From Rheinheimera lutimaris (GTDB lineage Bacteria > Pseudomonadota > Gammaproteobacteria > Enterobacterales > Alteromonadaceae), in the NCBI RefSeq assembly GCF_013283795.1, contig NZ_JABSOD010000004.1, forward strand, positions 186,001 to 250,000: DNA of 64,000 nt, in the 5' to 3' direction. The first letter of the stretch is position 1. The number at the start of each line of letters is the position of its first letter. Under the pieces are notes generated by a model that worked only from the letters and a program-made list of their open reading frames with translations, ran no database searches and was not told the origin of the DNA. The position numbers and the translations under genes are program-made. Positions 1 through 8,543 of this stretch are shown in pieces.

Positions 1-995
1 ATCATATAGCGACAATAACGTAGTTTAATGTGTGGCTGTGTTACCGGTTGCGCCAAGGCAAATGCTTGCAGTAAATGGCTGGCAAAGTTCGCCCCGGCGC
101 AAAGTGATAACGGTGTACTGCCCCAAAAACGGCCGTTAATTTCCATCAGTACATACTGCTCTGTTGCCGGGTTGTAGCGGTATTCCACCATCGCTACACC
201 TTGCCAATTCAGTTGTTTCAGCAATGCTGCCGAGCGCTGTGCACAATCCTGATGCTTGTCGTTAGCTACGGTTTTACATAAGCTGGCCGAGCCGCCCTCC
301 GGTGGCCACTCGTGCAGCCTTTCGTGCTGAAAGCGGATCAACGCCTCACCGTCACGGCAAAGGAAAAACTGGCCCAAACCATGGCCGGCATAATAACGCT
401 GGATCAGCGGGAAATGACCAATTGCCTGAAAGGGTGTCAAACAAGCGGTGAGTTCTGCCATATCACGACAATACCGGATCTTGTGCAACTTAAGTCCGGC
501 CTGCTGCAGTAAGCCCGACACCTGGTGCGGGTTGGCCCATTTCAGGATCAATGGAAACTGCAATTGCCCGGCGATATCATCCAGTTCAGATAAACTGTGC
601 AACTGCCAACTGGCCGCAGTAGCAATACCGACAGCCTGCGCATACTGTTGTGTGACACTCTTGTCCAGTACCAGCGCCATATGCGCCTCATCAGCAAACA
701 GCAGGCTGTAACGCTCTGCCAGAGCGCTGCGCCAACGGTTAAGCATCGCAATGTCGGTTTCGCTCACTGCCAACAACGCAGCCGGTTGACCGGCCGCAGT
801 CAGTTGCAGCAACTGCGTAATTAACGGCTCTCCGTCTGCCGCACGCTTTAGCGGCGTTTGGCAATAGCGGGACACCAGGCCTAAGGCTGACATCTTGCGC
901 CCCAGAGCCGTTACGGCATGACCACTGCGGCCCAGGTCTCTGACTAACGCCAGGCCAATCGGAGAATCTGCGCCTAAAACCACTACCTGCATCAT
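1..995 (-). CDS. ATP-grasp ligase, C-terminus cut by the window edge
   Basis: The minus-strand frame is open from an ATG at 995 to the left edge (about 331 codons). It starts MMQVVVLGADSPIGLAL, a Rossmann-like N-terminus seen in carbamoyl-phosphate-synthase-like ATP-grasp proteins. It then has a lid-type stretch (FPLILKW, near residue 165) and a metal/ATP-binding segment MEINGRFWG near residue 283, which is the classic ATP-grasp E-x-N-x-R signature. An AAAGGA Shine-Dalgarno lies 4 nt before the first ATG; the second ATG (992) is equally possible. The gene follows the deacetylase-like gene at 1008 with a 12-nt gap, so the two are probably co-transcribed. By family it should join a carboxylate to an amine or thiol using ATP; the substrate cannot be told. 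In this setting it is inferred to modify a polysaccharide or its precursor. It is one of three ATP-grasp proteins in the locus. Confidence 0.85.
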   Translation of the reverse strand, partial: MMQVVVLGADSPIGLALVRDLGRSGHAVTALGRKMSALGLVSRYCQTPLKRAADGEPLITQLLQLTAAGQPAALLAVSETDIAMLNRWRSALAERYSLLFADEAHMALVLDKSVTQQYAQAVGIATAASWQLHSLSELDDIAGQLQFPLILKWANPHQVSGLLQQAGLKLHKIRYCRDMAELTACLTPFQAIGHFPLIQRYYAGHGLGQFFLCRDGEALIRFQHERLHEWPPEGGSASLCKTVANDKHQDCAQRSAALLKQLNWQGVAMVEYRYNPATEQYVLMEINGRFWGSTPLSLCAGANFASHLLQAFALAQPVTQPHIKLRYCRYM

Positions 996-1007
996 GCTGT
1001 CCTTTGC

Positions 1008-2024
1008 TTATCTCAGGTGATCATTTAACACATTTTGCACAGTTCGCTGCAACATATGCCGGTAACTGCCGCGTAATTCAACCGATGCCGCAGCGCCATA
1101 TTCGGGCTGCTGTTGCGGCAACCCGCCAAAGGTGCAGGCACTGAAACGCGCCGGCTGTGTGGCAATAAAACGGCACAAGGCAGTAAAGCGCGACTGATTT
1201 AGCTGATTCACGCTGCACTGTTCAAAGCTGCCGTTACGGCGCTTAATAAACTCAAACGGATGCGTCAAAATGCATACTGCACTCAGGCCCTGCTGCCAGG
1301 CTTGCTGCAAGGCACCGGTAATTTCCGTTACCGAACAGGCGGTAATCGCCATAATACGCTGACAACGGCTACCGTTAAGCCGGTATGAGTTAAAACTGGT
1401 TAACGGCAGCTCTGTCACGCCGTCTAACTGACAAAAGCCGTAGTAACGCTGCAACGCTGCATCTGCATTGGCCGGCAGCAATGCGGCAGCGATATTAGAA
1501 GAATAGTGCAGTCCGGCGGCGGCACAGGCAGCAAAGGTGTCACGTCCGGTAGAAAAATTGCCGGTGCGTACCGCAACCGGGGAACCAAACCCCCAGTCGG
1601 TAAAGCGTTGGCGCGCTTCCTGGAAAATTGCGATAAGTTCATTAAGTGGCCGCCCGGTAGAGGCGTCATTGGGCTGCGGATGTATCAGCTTGCCGTCAGC
1701 AAAATTAAGCCAGCACGGATGCAGATGCAGTTGTAAATCCTGGCCGGCAGCCAAAATCTGCTCAGCCCGACGTTGCATAGGCGCAACACCAAAATAGCGG
1801 TTTTGCAGGCTTTCCGTAAAAAAAGTAGCGCTTAAGCCATAGGCTTGCAGCGTACGCAGTAAAAAGCCCAGGGCTTCACTTTTGCCGTTTACCATGCCAT
1901 CGACAGGGCCGTCCAGTAACGGTCGGTAGCGCTGCGGATCAGCAAAAGCGCCGGCAACAGACGCTTCGGTATCAACGGTAATATAGACTTGTAACGCGGC
2001 TCTGTTGGTCGGTGCTGTATCCAT
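1008..2024 (-). CDS. Polysaccharide deacetylase-like (NodB-fold) protein
   Basis: The 338-residue product has no signal peptide. It opens with a beta-strand carrying VDTE near residue 17, followed by ATFF (about residue 66) and HLHPCW (about residue 100). This arrangement matches the WalW-like branch of the NodB/CE4 fold, where an Asp near the N-terminus and a His pair bind the metal. Classical TFDDG is absent, so the substrate may differ from N-acetylhexosamines. It is cytoplasmic by prediction. It lies 12 nt upstream of the ATP-grasp gene at 995 and is divergent from the glycosyltransferase at 2194. The start is the ATG at 2024; the Shine-Dalgarno is weak. Function is inferred to be removal or remodelling of acyl groups on sugars of the exopolysaccharide. 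Confidence 0.75.
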   Translation of the reverse strand: MDTAPTNRAALQVYITVDTEASVAGAFADPQRYRPLLDGPVDGMVNGKSEALGFLLRTLQAYGLSATFFTESLQNRYFGVAPMQRRAEQILAAGQDLQLHLHPCWLNFADGKLIHPQPNDASTGRPLNELIAIFQEARQRFTDWGFGSPVAVRTGNFSTGRDTFAACAAAGLHYSSNIAAALLPANADAALQRYYGFCQLDGVTELPLTSFNSYRLNGSRCQRIMAITACSVTEITGALQQAWQQGLSAVCILTHPFEFIKRRNGSFEQCSVNQLNQSRFTALCRFIATQPARFSACTFGGLPQQQPEYGAAASVELRGSYRHMLQRTVQNVLNDHLR

Positions 2025-2122
2025 AGCAAGCCTGTCGGCATCCCTGTTTTGCCCATGGCCCAGACTATAACGTGCTTACTTCAACGCTGGCAAGTATTGC
2101 GCCGGCGCAGCACAATAATTGA

Positions 2123-2155
2123 TTGGCTATTCGGCATAAAACTTGTTATAACAAG
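2123..2155 (+). promoter_or_regulatory. Candidate sigma-70 promoter with a 14-bp palindrome over its -10
   Basis: TTGGCT (2123-2128) and TATAAC (2147-2152) are separated by 18 bp and point to the glycosyltransferase at 2194. The -10 is embedded in the perfect palindrome CTTGTTATAACAAG at 2142-2155. A palindrome over the -10, between divergent genes, could be an operator. No regulator can be named. Confidence 0.45.
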
Positions 2156-2193
2156 CACCTGACTACAGTAGTTTGAAATGGAATTTCGCCTGT

Positions 2194-3159
2194 ATGAACC
2201 CGCAGACCCCGCTTGTCTCCGTTATTATTCCTGTGTTTAACAGTGCTGCCTATATTGCCGACAGCATTAACAGCATTTTACGCCAGGATTATACTCAGCT
2301 TGAAATTATCGTCGTGGATGACGGCAGTACCGACGGCACAGCAGAAATTGTGCAGGGGCTGGCAGATCCGCGGGTACGCTATGTGTGCCAAAGCAACAGC
2401 GGCTCGGCGGTAGCACGTAATTATGGTATCAGCCTGGCCAAAGGCGAACTGATTGCCTTTAACGACAGCGATGATCTTTGGGCACCGCAGCGCTTAACAC
2501 AACAAGTCAATTACTTAAACGACCACCCGGAATATCAGGCGGTGTGCGGCCGCTTTATGCATGTTAATGCTGATTTCAGCCTGACGGCAGCAGATGCCAC
2601 AGCGGCAGAGCAATATTGCGCCGAAGCGGTGTTTGACCCGACAAAGTCCGGTTGGATGTATTTAACCCTGCTGCAGGTGTCCTGTTTTCATATTATTACC
2701 TTATTGGTTAAAAAGCAGGCACTGGCGCAGGTGCATTTTAACCCCGACTACCGCCGCGGCCAGGATTACGATTTCTGGTTACAGTTGGCCAATCAAACCC
2801 GGGTGGCGCAACTGGATAATTTGTATGCTTTTTACCGGAAAAATTTACTCAGCATTTCGCATAAACCGCACAGCCGTAATTACCGTGCAGAAATTTTGCA
2901 GGCCGCAATAAGCCAATACGGCACTACAGATCAGCTTGGCCGTACGATGGACAGCCGGCAACTGAACACAATTTTTGCTCAGGTCTGGTTTGAACACGGC
3001 TACGAGCTGTTTCAGGCAAAATGGTATAAGGCCTCAGCACAGAGCTATCGTCGCGGGCTACGCTACCGCAAGAATAAAGCCGGCGCGTATAAATTTCTGT
3101 TGCTCAGCTATTTGTTACGGCTACAAGACAGGACACCGGCTTATGCTGTCACGCGCTGA
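2194..3159 (+). CDS. Family 2 glycosyltransferase
   Basis: The product is a 321-residue GT-A fold enzyme that starts MNPQTPLVSVIIPVFN, the standard GT2 opening. VDDGSTDGT lies at residues 41-49 and the metal/nucleotide-sugar motif NDSDD at about 90-94. It should transfer a sugar from a nucleotide sugar to the growing lipid-linked repeat unit on the cytoplasmic face of the membrane. A longer reading would use TTG at 2173, but the ATG at 2194 puts the N-terminus where GT2 enzymes normally begin. The C-terminal region from about residue 250 is basic and aromatic and may touch the membrane. It overlaps the DUF2264 gene by 17 nt. It is the only clear glycosyltransferase in the window, so others needed for the repeat unit must lie outside. 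Confidence 0.9.
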   Translation: MNPQTPLVSVIIPVFNSAAYIADSINSILRQDYTQLEIIVVDDGSTDGTAEIVQGLADPRVRYVCQSNSGSAVARNYGISLAKGELIAFNDSDDLWAPQRLTQQVNYLNDHPEYQAVCGRFMHVNADFSLTAADATAAEQYCAEAVFDPTKSGWMYLTLLQVSCFHIITLLVKKQALAQVHFNPDYRRGQDYDFWLQLANQTRVAQLDNLYAFYRKNLLSISHKPHSRNYRAEILQAAISQYGTTDQLGRTMDSRQLNTIFAQVWFEHGYELFQAKWYKASAQSYRRGLRYRKNKAGAYKFLLLSYLLRLQDRTPAYAVTR

Positions 3160-4588
3160 ACTGGGCAAAATTGCCCGTAATCAGCAGCAACTGTTGCAGC
3201 GCTTGCGCTTGCAGGCCCCGCCCTGGCGTGAGCCGCACCATAAGCAGCATGATAATACCCCACCCGCTGCACTGTCCGCTCACAGCAATGACGCCGTAAC
3301 GTACTGCCAACGGTTGATAGATTATTTCTGGCCGGCATTTTTACATTACCGCACCGCCGATGGCTGCCGGGCGTACTATCCGGGTTATGCCAGCATTTAC
3401 GGGGCCACCAACGACGGCATCGAAGGCGTCAGCCGTACCTTGCCATTATGGGCCGCTTACAGCAGCAGCCCGCTGGCAGAGCCACAGCTGGCGCAGGCAA
3501 TGCTAACAACACTACGGGAAACGCTGCTAAACGGCACCAACCCGGCGCACCGCTATTACTGGGGCACAATCAGCGATAAAAGCACCCTGATTTGTGAGGC
3601 CGCTGATATTGCCTTAGCCTTATGGCTGGCCCGCACATCGCTGTGGCCACAGTTTAATACCGCGCAACAACAGCAGATCCTTAACTGGCTAAAGCAAGTG
3701 CCTGGCAAAGCCACTGCCGACAATAATTGGCATTTGTTTGTTGCCCAGGTTGATGCCGTAGTGTCAGCGTTGGACCCGCAGCATCAGTTTAGCAGCGTGG
3801 CACGGCTGCAACGGCTTAATACTTTTTACCTTGGCGATGGCTGCTACCGCGATGGGGCTGACGGAGCGGTCGACTTATACAATGCCTGGGGCTTTCATTA
3901 TCATTTTTTCTGGCTCAGCCAAATACTGCCGCAGCATGATTTCAGTACGCAACAGCAGCACTTGCTGCAGTATTGCGACTGGTTTCAGCATTTATTTACT
4001 GAACAAGGCACGGTACTGTATGGCCGCAGCTTATGTTACCGCTTTGCGATGCCGGCGCCGCTACTGATCCGTGCCTGCTGTAAGCCGACAGCAGAGCATC
4101 AGGCTATAGCCGTCAGCACCTTACTGCGCACGTGGCAGTTTTTCGTTAAAAATAATGGCTTAACCAAGGGTCGCCCCAGCCAGGGGGTGTTTGACGACGA
4201 CGAATACTGGTTGGATCCCTACTCCGGCCCGGCCAGCGGTTTCTGGGGCTGTCGCAGCCTGGTGCTGTTTTATGCATTAAGCCCGCAGCTGTCATGGCAA
4301 CACACAGCGTTATTACCTTTACCGCTGCAGACTGCAGCATTGCAGCTGACGACACAGGCCGGTGTGATCACTAAAGCCGCCAACAGCCAGTTAGTCACGC
4401 TGCAACTACCGGCGCAAAAACAGCCGTTGTCTGCCTCGGCGCCGGCAAGCGGCAATAAGGTTAAAACCCGGCTGAAAAGCCTGCTGTACGCTTGCAGCTG
4501 CCGTCCGGCCCATAATCTGCAGAAAATGGGCCAGACCGAATTCAGCTCTGATTTGCGTCAATACCAGCCTTACCGGAGAAATACATAA
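3143..4588 (+). CDS. DUF2264 family protein (putative glycoside-active enzyme)
   Basis: The 481-residue product matches the DUF2264 pattern: an ATNDGIEG segment near residue 88, long amphipathic helices typical of an alpha/alpha barrel, an aromatic block DLYNAWGFHYHF near residue 250, and GRSLCYRF near residue 293. Proteins of this family are thought to be glycan-active (hydrolase- or lyase-like); that is family knowledge, not something proved here. There is no signal peptide, which is unusual for a secreted glycosidase and hints at action on a cytoplasmic intermediate. The ATG at 3143 was chosen because it sits at the 3' end of the glycosyltransferase gene and gives a normal N-terminus; a start further upstream would lie deep inside that gene. 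The flippase gene follows after 5 nt. Confidence 0.75.
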   Translation: MLSRAELGKIARNQQQLLQRLRLQAPPWREPHHKQHDNTPPAALSAHSNDAVTYCQRLIDYFWPAFLHYRTADGCRAYYPGYASIYGATNDGIEGVSRTLPLWAAYSSSPLAEPQLAQAMLTTLRETLLNGTNPAHRYYWGTISDKSTLICEAADIALALWLARTSLWPQFNTAQQQQILNWLKQVPGKATADNNWHLFVAQVDAVVSALDPQHQFSSVARLQRLNTFYLGDGCYRDGADGAVDLYNAWGFHYHFFWLSQILPQHDFSTQQQHLLQYCDWFQHLFTEQGTVLYGRSLCYRFAMPAPLLIRACCKPTAEHQAIAVSTLLRTWQFFVKNNGLTKGRPSQGVFDDDEYWLDPYSGPASGFWGCRSLVLFYALSPQLSWQHTALLPLPLQTAALQLTTQAGVITKAANSQLVTLQLPAQKQPLSASAPASGNKVKTRLKSLLYACSCRPAHNLQKMGQTEFSSDLRQYQPYRRNT

Positions 4589-4593
4589 CCGCT

Positions 4594-6093
4594 ATGAACT
4601 CCATCAGCTCCCGCGTTGCAAAAGGTGCGTTTTGGATGATCGGTCTGCGGTTGTTGCAACGCAGCCTGGGGTTAATCAGCACCCTGGTGCTTGCCAGATT
4701 GCTAATGCCGGAAGACTTTGGTGTCATAGCAATGGCCTTAGCCATTACCGCCCTGGTCGAGCTGTTAACCATGCTCGGACTGGATATGGCACTGATCCAG
4801 AAAAAAGGCGCCGGCAATAGCCACTTTGATACCGCCTGGACGTTAGGCCTGATATTTAAAGCAGCCTCGGCATTATTATTAGTACTGTCGGCCGGATTGA
4901 TTGCAGAATTTTATTCCGACGCCAGATTAACAGACATAATTTATATCTATGCCGCCGTAGCCTTTTTAAGCGGATTTGAAAACATCGGCCTGGTCGCCTA
5001 CAGAAAAGAGCTGGAGTTTCGCAAAGAGTTTAACTTTCAGATCATTAAAAAAGTATTGGCGGTTGTGGTTACCGTCGGGCTTGCCTTGTATTTCAGAAAC
5101 TATTGGGCGCTGGCGCTGGGAACGCTTTTCGCACAGTTTACCGGCGTGGCACTAAGCTATGTTATTCACCCTTACCGCCCGAAATTAACGCTGCATTACT
5201 GGAGAGAAATGCTGAATTTCTCCTCCTGGATTGTGTTCAATAATTTTGCTATCTATGCCAGAGACAGAGGCGCTGATTTTGTTATTGGTAAGGTTCAGGG
5301 TGCCGAAATGGTCGGTAATTTCAGAATAGCCAGCGAAATATCCTCGTTACCCACCACCGCAATTTACTTACCCATCACCCGAGCGGTGTTTCCGGGTTTC
5401 TCTAAAATTTCTGATGAACCGCTGCGGCTGAAAAATGCCTATCTGTCTGCACAGGCGGCGGTGTCCATTGTTTCTTTGCCTGCGGTAATCATGCTAATGC
5501 TGCTGGCCGACCCTTTGGTAACGCTGCTGCTGGGGCAAAACTGGCTGCATATTATTCCGGTTATACAGATACTGTGCTTGTGTGGTGCCACTAAAGTCGC
5601 TCATGGCAACCGGCATGCCTTGTTTATGTCGGTGGGTAAACCCTCCTGGATAGGCTTTGTAACGGTGATCGAACTGCTGATAATGTATCCGGCCATCATT
5701 TATGCCCTTATGCATAACCATGACCTGGAAGTCATTGCCTGGATTAAATTTATCTCATCTTTAGCCACTATCCCACTTGGCTTACACCTTATCTCTAAGG
5801 TGATCGACATCAAACGTACAGACTGGTTAGCAATATCATGGCGCCCGATAGCGGCCACAGTTTTGATGAGTGTGGTTGTTACAACTATGCATACTTATCT
5901 GCCGGGTGATGGCTCGGCTTACACTGCCGCATTGCAAATGCTGCTGCTAACTCCGCTATGTGTTATCAGCTATACGCTGTTTATCTGGTTACTGTGGCAA
6001 CTGGCGGGCAAACCCACGGGCATAGAAAGCAAAATAATCGGCTCGGAACAATTCACTAAAGTAATAAAAAAAATCACAGGAATGATCAGGTGA
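4594..6093 (+). CDS. Wzx/WzxC-like polysaccharide flippase (MOP superfamily)
   Basis: This 499-residue polytopic membrane protein has about 12-14 hydrophobic segments. Its N-terminus (SSRVAKGAFWMIGLRLLQRSLG, followed by VLARLLMPEDFGVIAMA) is typical of polysaccharide-transport MOP proteins of the RfbX/WzxC type. It should move the lipid-linked repeat unit from the inner to the outer leaflet of the cytoplasmic membrane. The ATG at 4594 lies 5 nt after the DUF2264 stop, and the ATPgrasp_ST gene begins 4 nt after its stop, so it is mid-operon. No polymerase (Wzy) was found beside it in the window. Confidence 0.9.
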   Translation: MNSISSRVAKGAFWMIGLRLLQRSLGLISTLVLARLLMPEDFGVIAMALAITALVELLTMLGLDMALIQKKGAGNSHFDTAWTLGLIFKAASALLLVLSAGLIAEFYSDARLTDIIYIYAAVAFLSGFENIGLVAYRKELEFRKEFNFQIIKKVLAVVVTVGLALYFRNYWALALGTLFAQFTGVALSYVIHPYRPKLTLHYWREMLNFSSWIVFNNFAIYARDRGADFVIGKVQGAEMVGNFRIASEISSLPTTAIYLPITRAVFPGFSKISDEPLRLKNAYLSAQAAVSIVSLPAVIMLMLLADPLVTLLLGQNWLHIIPVIQILCLCGATKVAHGNRHALFMSVGKPSWIGFVTVIELLIMYPAIIYALMHNHDLEVIAWIKFISSLATIPLGLHLISKVIDIKRTDWLAISWRPIAATVLMSVVVTTMHTYLPGDGSAYTAALQMLLLTPLCVISYTLFIWLLWQLAGKPTGIESKIIGSEQFTKVIKKITGMIR

Positions 6094-6097
6094 AGCC

Positions 6098-7180
6098 ATG
6101 CTGAAAACCATTTACTGGCGGCTCGCAAAAATAAAACGCTACATCAACAAGGCGGCAGCACTTAAAAATTACAACGGCAAGTATGGCGAACAAAACAGAA
6201 AGCCGGCCTACCGGCGCTTTGCCGAACTGCTTTACATATTATTACGCTATGACGAAAGCTCAACGGCCTATTTTGCCCAAGGTATAGATTACCGCAGAAA
6301 ATCGGTGCTGAAAGACTATTATCCGACAGCCGTTTTTAACAAGGCACTACGCAAACGTCAGCGCACAAAAAACTACCCGGAGCCGGATTACAGCGTAATA
6401 TTTGAAGACAAATTGGTGTTTGAAAAGTACTTCAGCGCCAATAATATAGCCTGTGCACGTTCTGAATTTATCTTAATGCCGGATCTGAAGCTTTTCGATA
6501 CAACCGGCAACTGCTGCGGTTATCTGAGTGACAACACCAGCATTAGCGACTCTTTTTGCAAACCGCTTGCCGGCCGCTATGGCTCCGGTGCCTTTCGGTT
6601 ACACAGAAAAGACGAGACCTTGCTGGTAAATGACCAACCGCTGTCCACAGTAACCTTAGCGCTGAAGTCACCAATGATTATTCAAAAAAGAATAATTCAG
6701 CACGCCGCTTTAGCGAAATTTCATCCGCAATCACTTAACACCATTCGTGTTGTCAGCATAATAAACGACCAACAGGACGTGTCTGTTATTGCCGCGTTTT
6801 TCCGCATGGGGAATAACGGCTCTGTGGTAGATAACGCCTCGGCAAGTGGTGTGGTTTGCGGCGTCGATATCAACAACGGCATGCTCGATGACACCGGCTA
6901 TATGAACAGCGGAAAAAACGTTGAGCAGCTCTCAGCGCACCCCGGCAGCAATATCAGCTTTAAAGGCAGTAAGATCCCCTGCTTTGAGCACATTATTCAG
7001 CTGGTAACTCAGGCCCACAAAGCCAGCCCGTGGCTGTTTAGCATAGGTTGGGATGTTGCGCTGACAGAAGACGGCCCGGTAATTATTGAAGGCAATGAGA
7101 AGTGGGGGCCGGTGTCTCTGATGTGGTGTCAGCCAAACTTTATTGCCATGATAAAAACTCACTTAAATAGCGGAGCCTGA
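6098..7180 (+). CDS. Sugar-transfer-associated ATP-grasp protein (ATPgrasp_ST type)
   Basis: The 360-residue product carries the features of the 'sugar-transfer associated ATP-grasp' family: KPLAGRYGSGAF near residue 150, HPQSLNTIRVVS near 208, and an acidic metal-binding end IIEGNEKWGP near 330. The family is found almost only in polysaccharide loci and is thought to form an amide or ester between a carboxylate and a sugar amine or hydroxyl, but its chemistry is not well established. It is cytoplasmic by prediction. It sits 4 nt after the flippase and 3 nt before the asparagine-synthase-like gene, which suggests ligation and amidation happen on the same intermediate. It is the second of three ATP-grasp genes here. 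Confidence 0.85.
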   Translation: MLKTIYWRLAKIKRYINKAAALKNYNGKYGEQNRKPAYRRFAELLYILLRYDESSTAYFAQGIDYRRKSVLKDYYPTAVFNKALRKRQRTKNYPEPDYSVIFEDKLVFEKYFSANNIACARSEFILMPDLKLFDTTGNCCGYLSDNTSISDSFCKPLAGRYGSGAFRLHRKDETLLVNDQPLSTVTLALKSPMIIQKRIIQHAALAKFHPQSLNTIRVVSIINDQQDVSVIAAFFRMGNNGSVVDNASASGVVCGVDINNGMLDDTGYMNSGKNVEQLSAHPGSNISFKGSKIPCFEHIIQLVTQAHKASPWLFSIGWDVALTEDGPVIIEGNEKWGPVSLMWCQPNFIAMIKTHLNSGA

Positions 7181-7183
7181 AGC

Positions 7184-8542
7184 ATGACGCAGATGAACAA
7201 TGACATCACGCAGGAAACAGCTGTGCCGCCTGAGCTGTTCTATCGTAACTTTGGTATGCCACCACTGTTTACTTTAGAAGGCACTGAGCACGCCGCGCAT
7301 GATTTTTTTGCTTTGCCGATACAGCAGCATGCGTTGGACTTTGATGATGACGCTATGGCGGTGTTTCTGCGGCTGGGCTTTTTTCTCAGTGCAGACACAC
7401 CGTTTAAGCAAATCCGCGTACAACATCCCGCTGCTCAAGAGGCCTTTTTGCAGCAACAGGTTCAGCCGTATCAGGGTAGCTTTGACGATGCTGCCAGAGA
7501 ATATGGCGAGGTATTTAAACGCGCGATAGCGAATTACCTCAGCACGATGACGCAAGACAAAATTGTTATGCCATTATCAGGCGGCCGCGACTCACGCCAT
7601 ATGCTGTTTGCTATTTTGGCCAGTGGCAAACAAATAGATCATTGCGTTACCTGCGTCAGGCCGCCCCCTTATGATGAACAAGACATAAACGTCGCCAGAG
7701 AGTTGTGCAAGGAGCTGAACATTCGCCATCATGCGTTAGCATTGGAGCCGGACTATTTAGCCCAGCAGTTGGAAAATTTCAGAATGTCCGGTTACTGCGC
7801 AGAGGAAAATGCCTGGATAAGTGTAGTGGCAAATTATTTCAATACACTGGACAGCAGCTACGTCGCGTTTGATGGCCTGGCCGGCGGTATTTTATCTGAC
7901 GGCGCCTTTACCAGCGCAAAGAAAATTCAACTGTACCGCGAAGAAAAGTGGCAGGAATTGGCCGACATTATTCTGTCAGCAGAGGGCTATTTGCCGGCCA
8001 TGTTATCGAAACAAGATTACTTACGCTGGAGCAGAGAAAAAGCCGTCAGCCGGGTAATAGCTGAATTAAAGCGCTATAAGCACTGCCCTAATCCGATCGG
8101 CCAGTTTTACCTGTGGAACCGCACACGGCGGGAAATCTGCTATATCCCGTTCGGCTATATGAATAAAGTGGTTAATGTTGCCACGCCTTATATGTTTCGC
8201 GATGTGTATAATTTTCTGCTGCAGCTGCCGGGAAAATTCTTTGCCAGTGAGTCTTTTCATACCAGGGCCATAGAGCTGACGTATCCGCAATATGCCCATA
8301 TCCGCTGGGCTGAGCGCACGCCGCCAAAACCGGTTGGCTTGGCGCAGCGGATAAAAACCTTAACTGATATCGGCGGTTTTTTGCTGAAAAATCCGCATCC
8401 GGTATCAAAGCGGTTTATTTATCCGCGTTTGGCCGCAGGCATGTTGTCCGGCGACTATGCCAGCAGGGTTACCGATATAATGGCAACGCCGGTGTATTTG
8501 GCCGAGTTACAGCGTTTTATCCGCAGTGGCCGCAGAAGCTGA
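7184..8542 (+). CDS. Asparagine-synthase-like PP-loop protein without a glutaminase domain
   Basis: The 452-residue product has the ATP-pyrophosphatase loop PLSGGRDSRH near residue 128 and the surrounding fold of the C-terminal synthetase domain of asparagine synthases. The N-terminal ~115 residues are short, begin MTQMNN, and lack the Cys2 and fold of a class II glutaminase. It should adenylate a carboxylate and pass it to an amine, with ammonia or an amino sugar rather than glutamine as the direct donor (inference). It is co-directional with the ATP-grasp gene (3-nt gap) and convergent with the next, full-length asparagine-synthase-like gene, one base apart. Confidence 0.8.
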   Translation: MTQMNNDITQETAVPPELFYRNFGMPPLFTLEGTEHAAHDFFALPIQQHALDFDDDAMAVFLRLGFFLSADTPFKQIRVQHPAAQEAFLQQQVQPYQGSFDDAAREYGEVFKRAIANYLSTMTQDKIVMPLSGGRDSRHMLFAILASGKQIDHCVTCVRPPPYDEQDINVARELCKELNIRHHALALEPDYLAQQLENFRMSGYCAEENAWISVVANYFNTLDSSYVAFDGLAGGILSDGAFTSAKKIQLYREEKWQELADIILSAEGYLPAMLSKQDYLRWSREKAVSRVIAELKRYKHCPNPIGQFYLWNRTRREICYIPFGYMNKVVNVATPYMFRDVYNFLLQLPGKFFASESFHTRAIELTYPQYAHIRWAERTPPKPVGLAQRIKTLTDIGGFLLKNPHPVSKRFIYPRLAAGMLSGDYASRVTDIMATPVYLAELQRFIRSGRRS

Positions 8543-8543
8543 G

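Noticed and set aside
2089-2106. TGGCAAG...TGC sequence that looks like a sigma-54 site upstream of the glycosyltransferase
   Set aside because: The spacing between the GG and GC elements and the -12 sequence are wrong by one to two bases.
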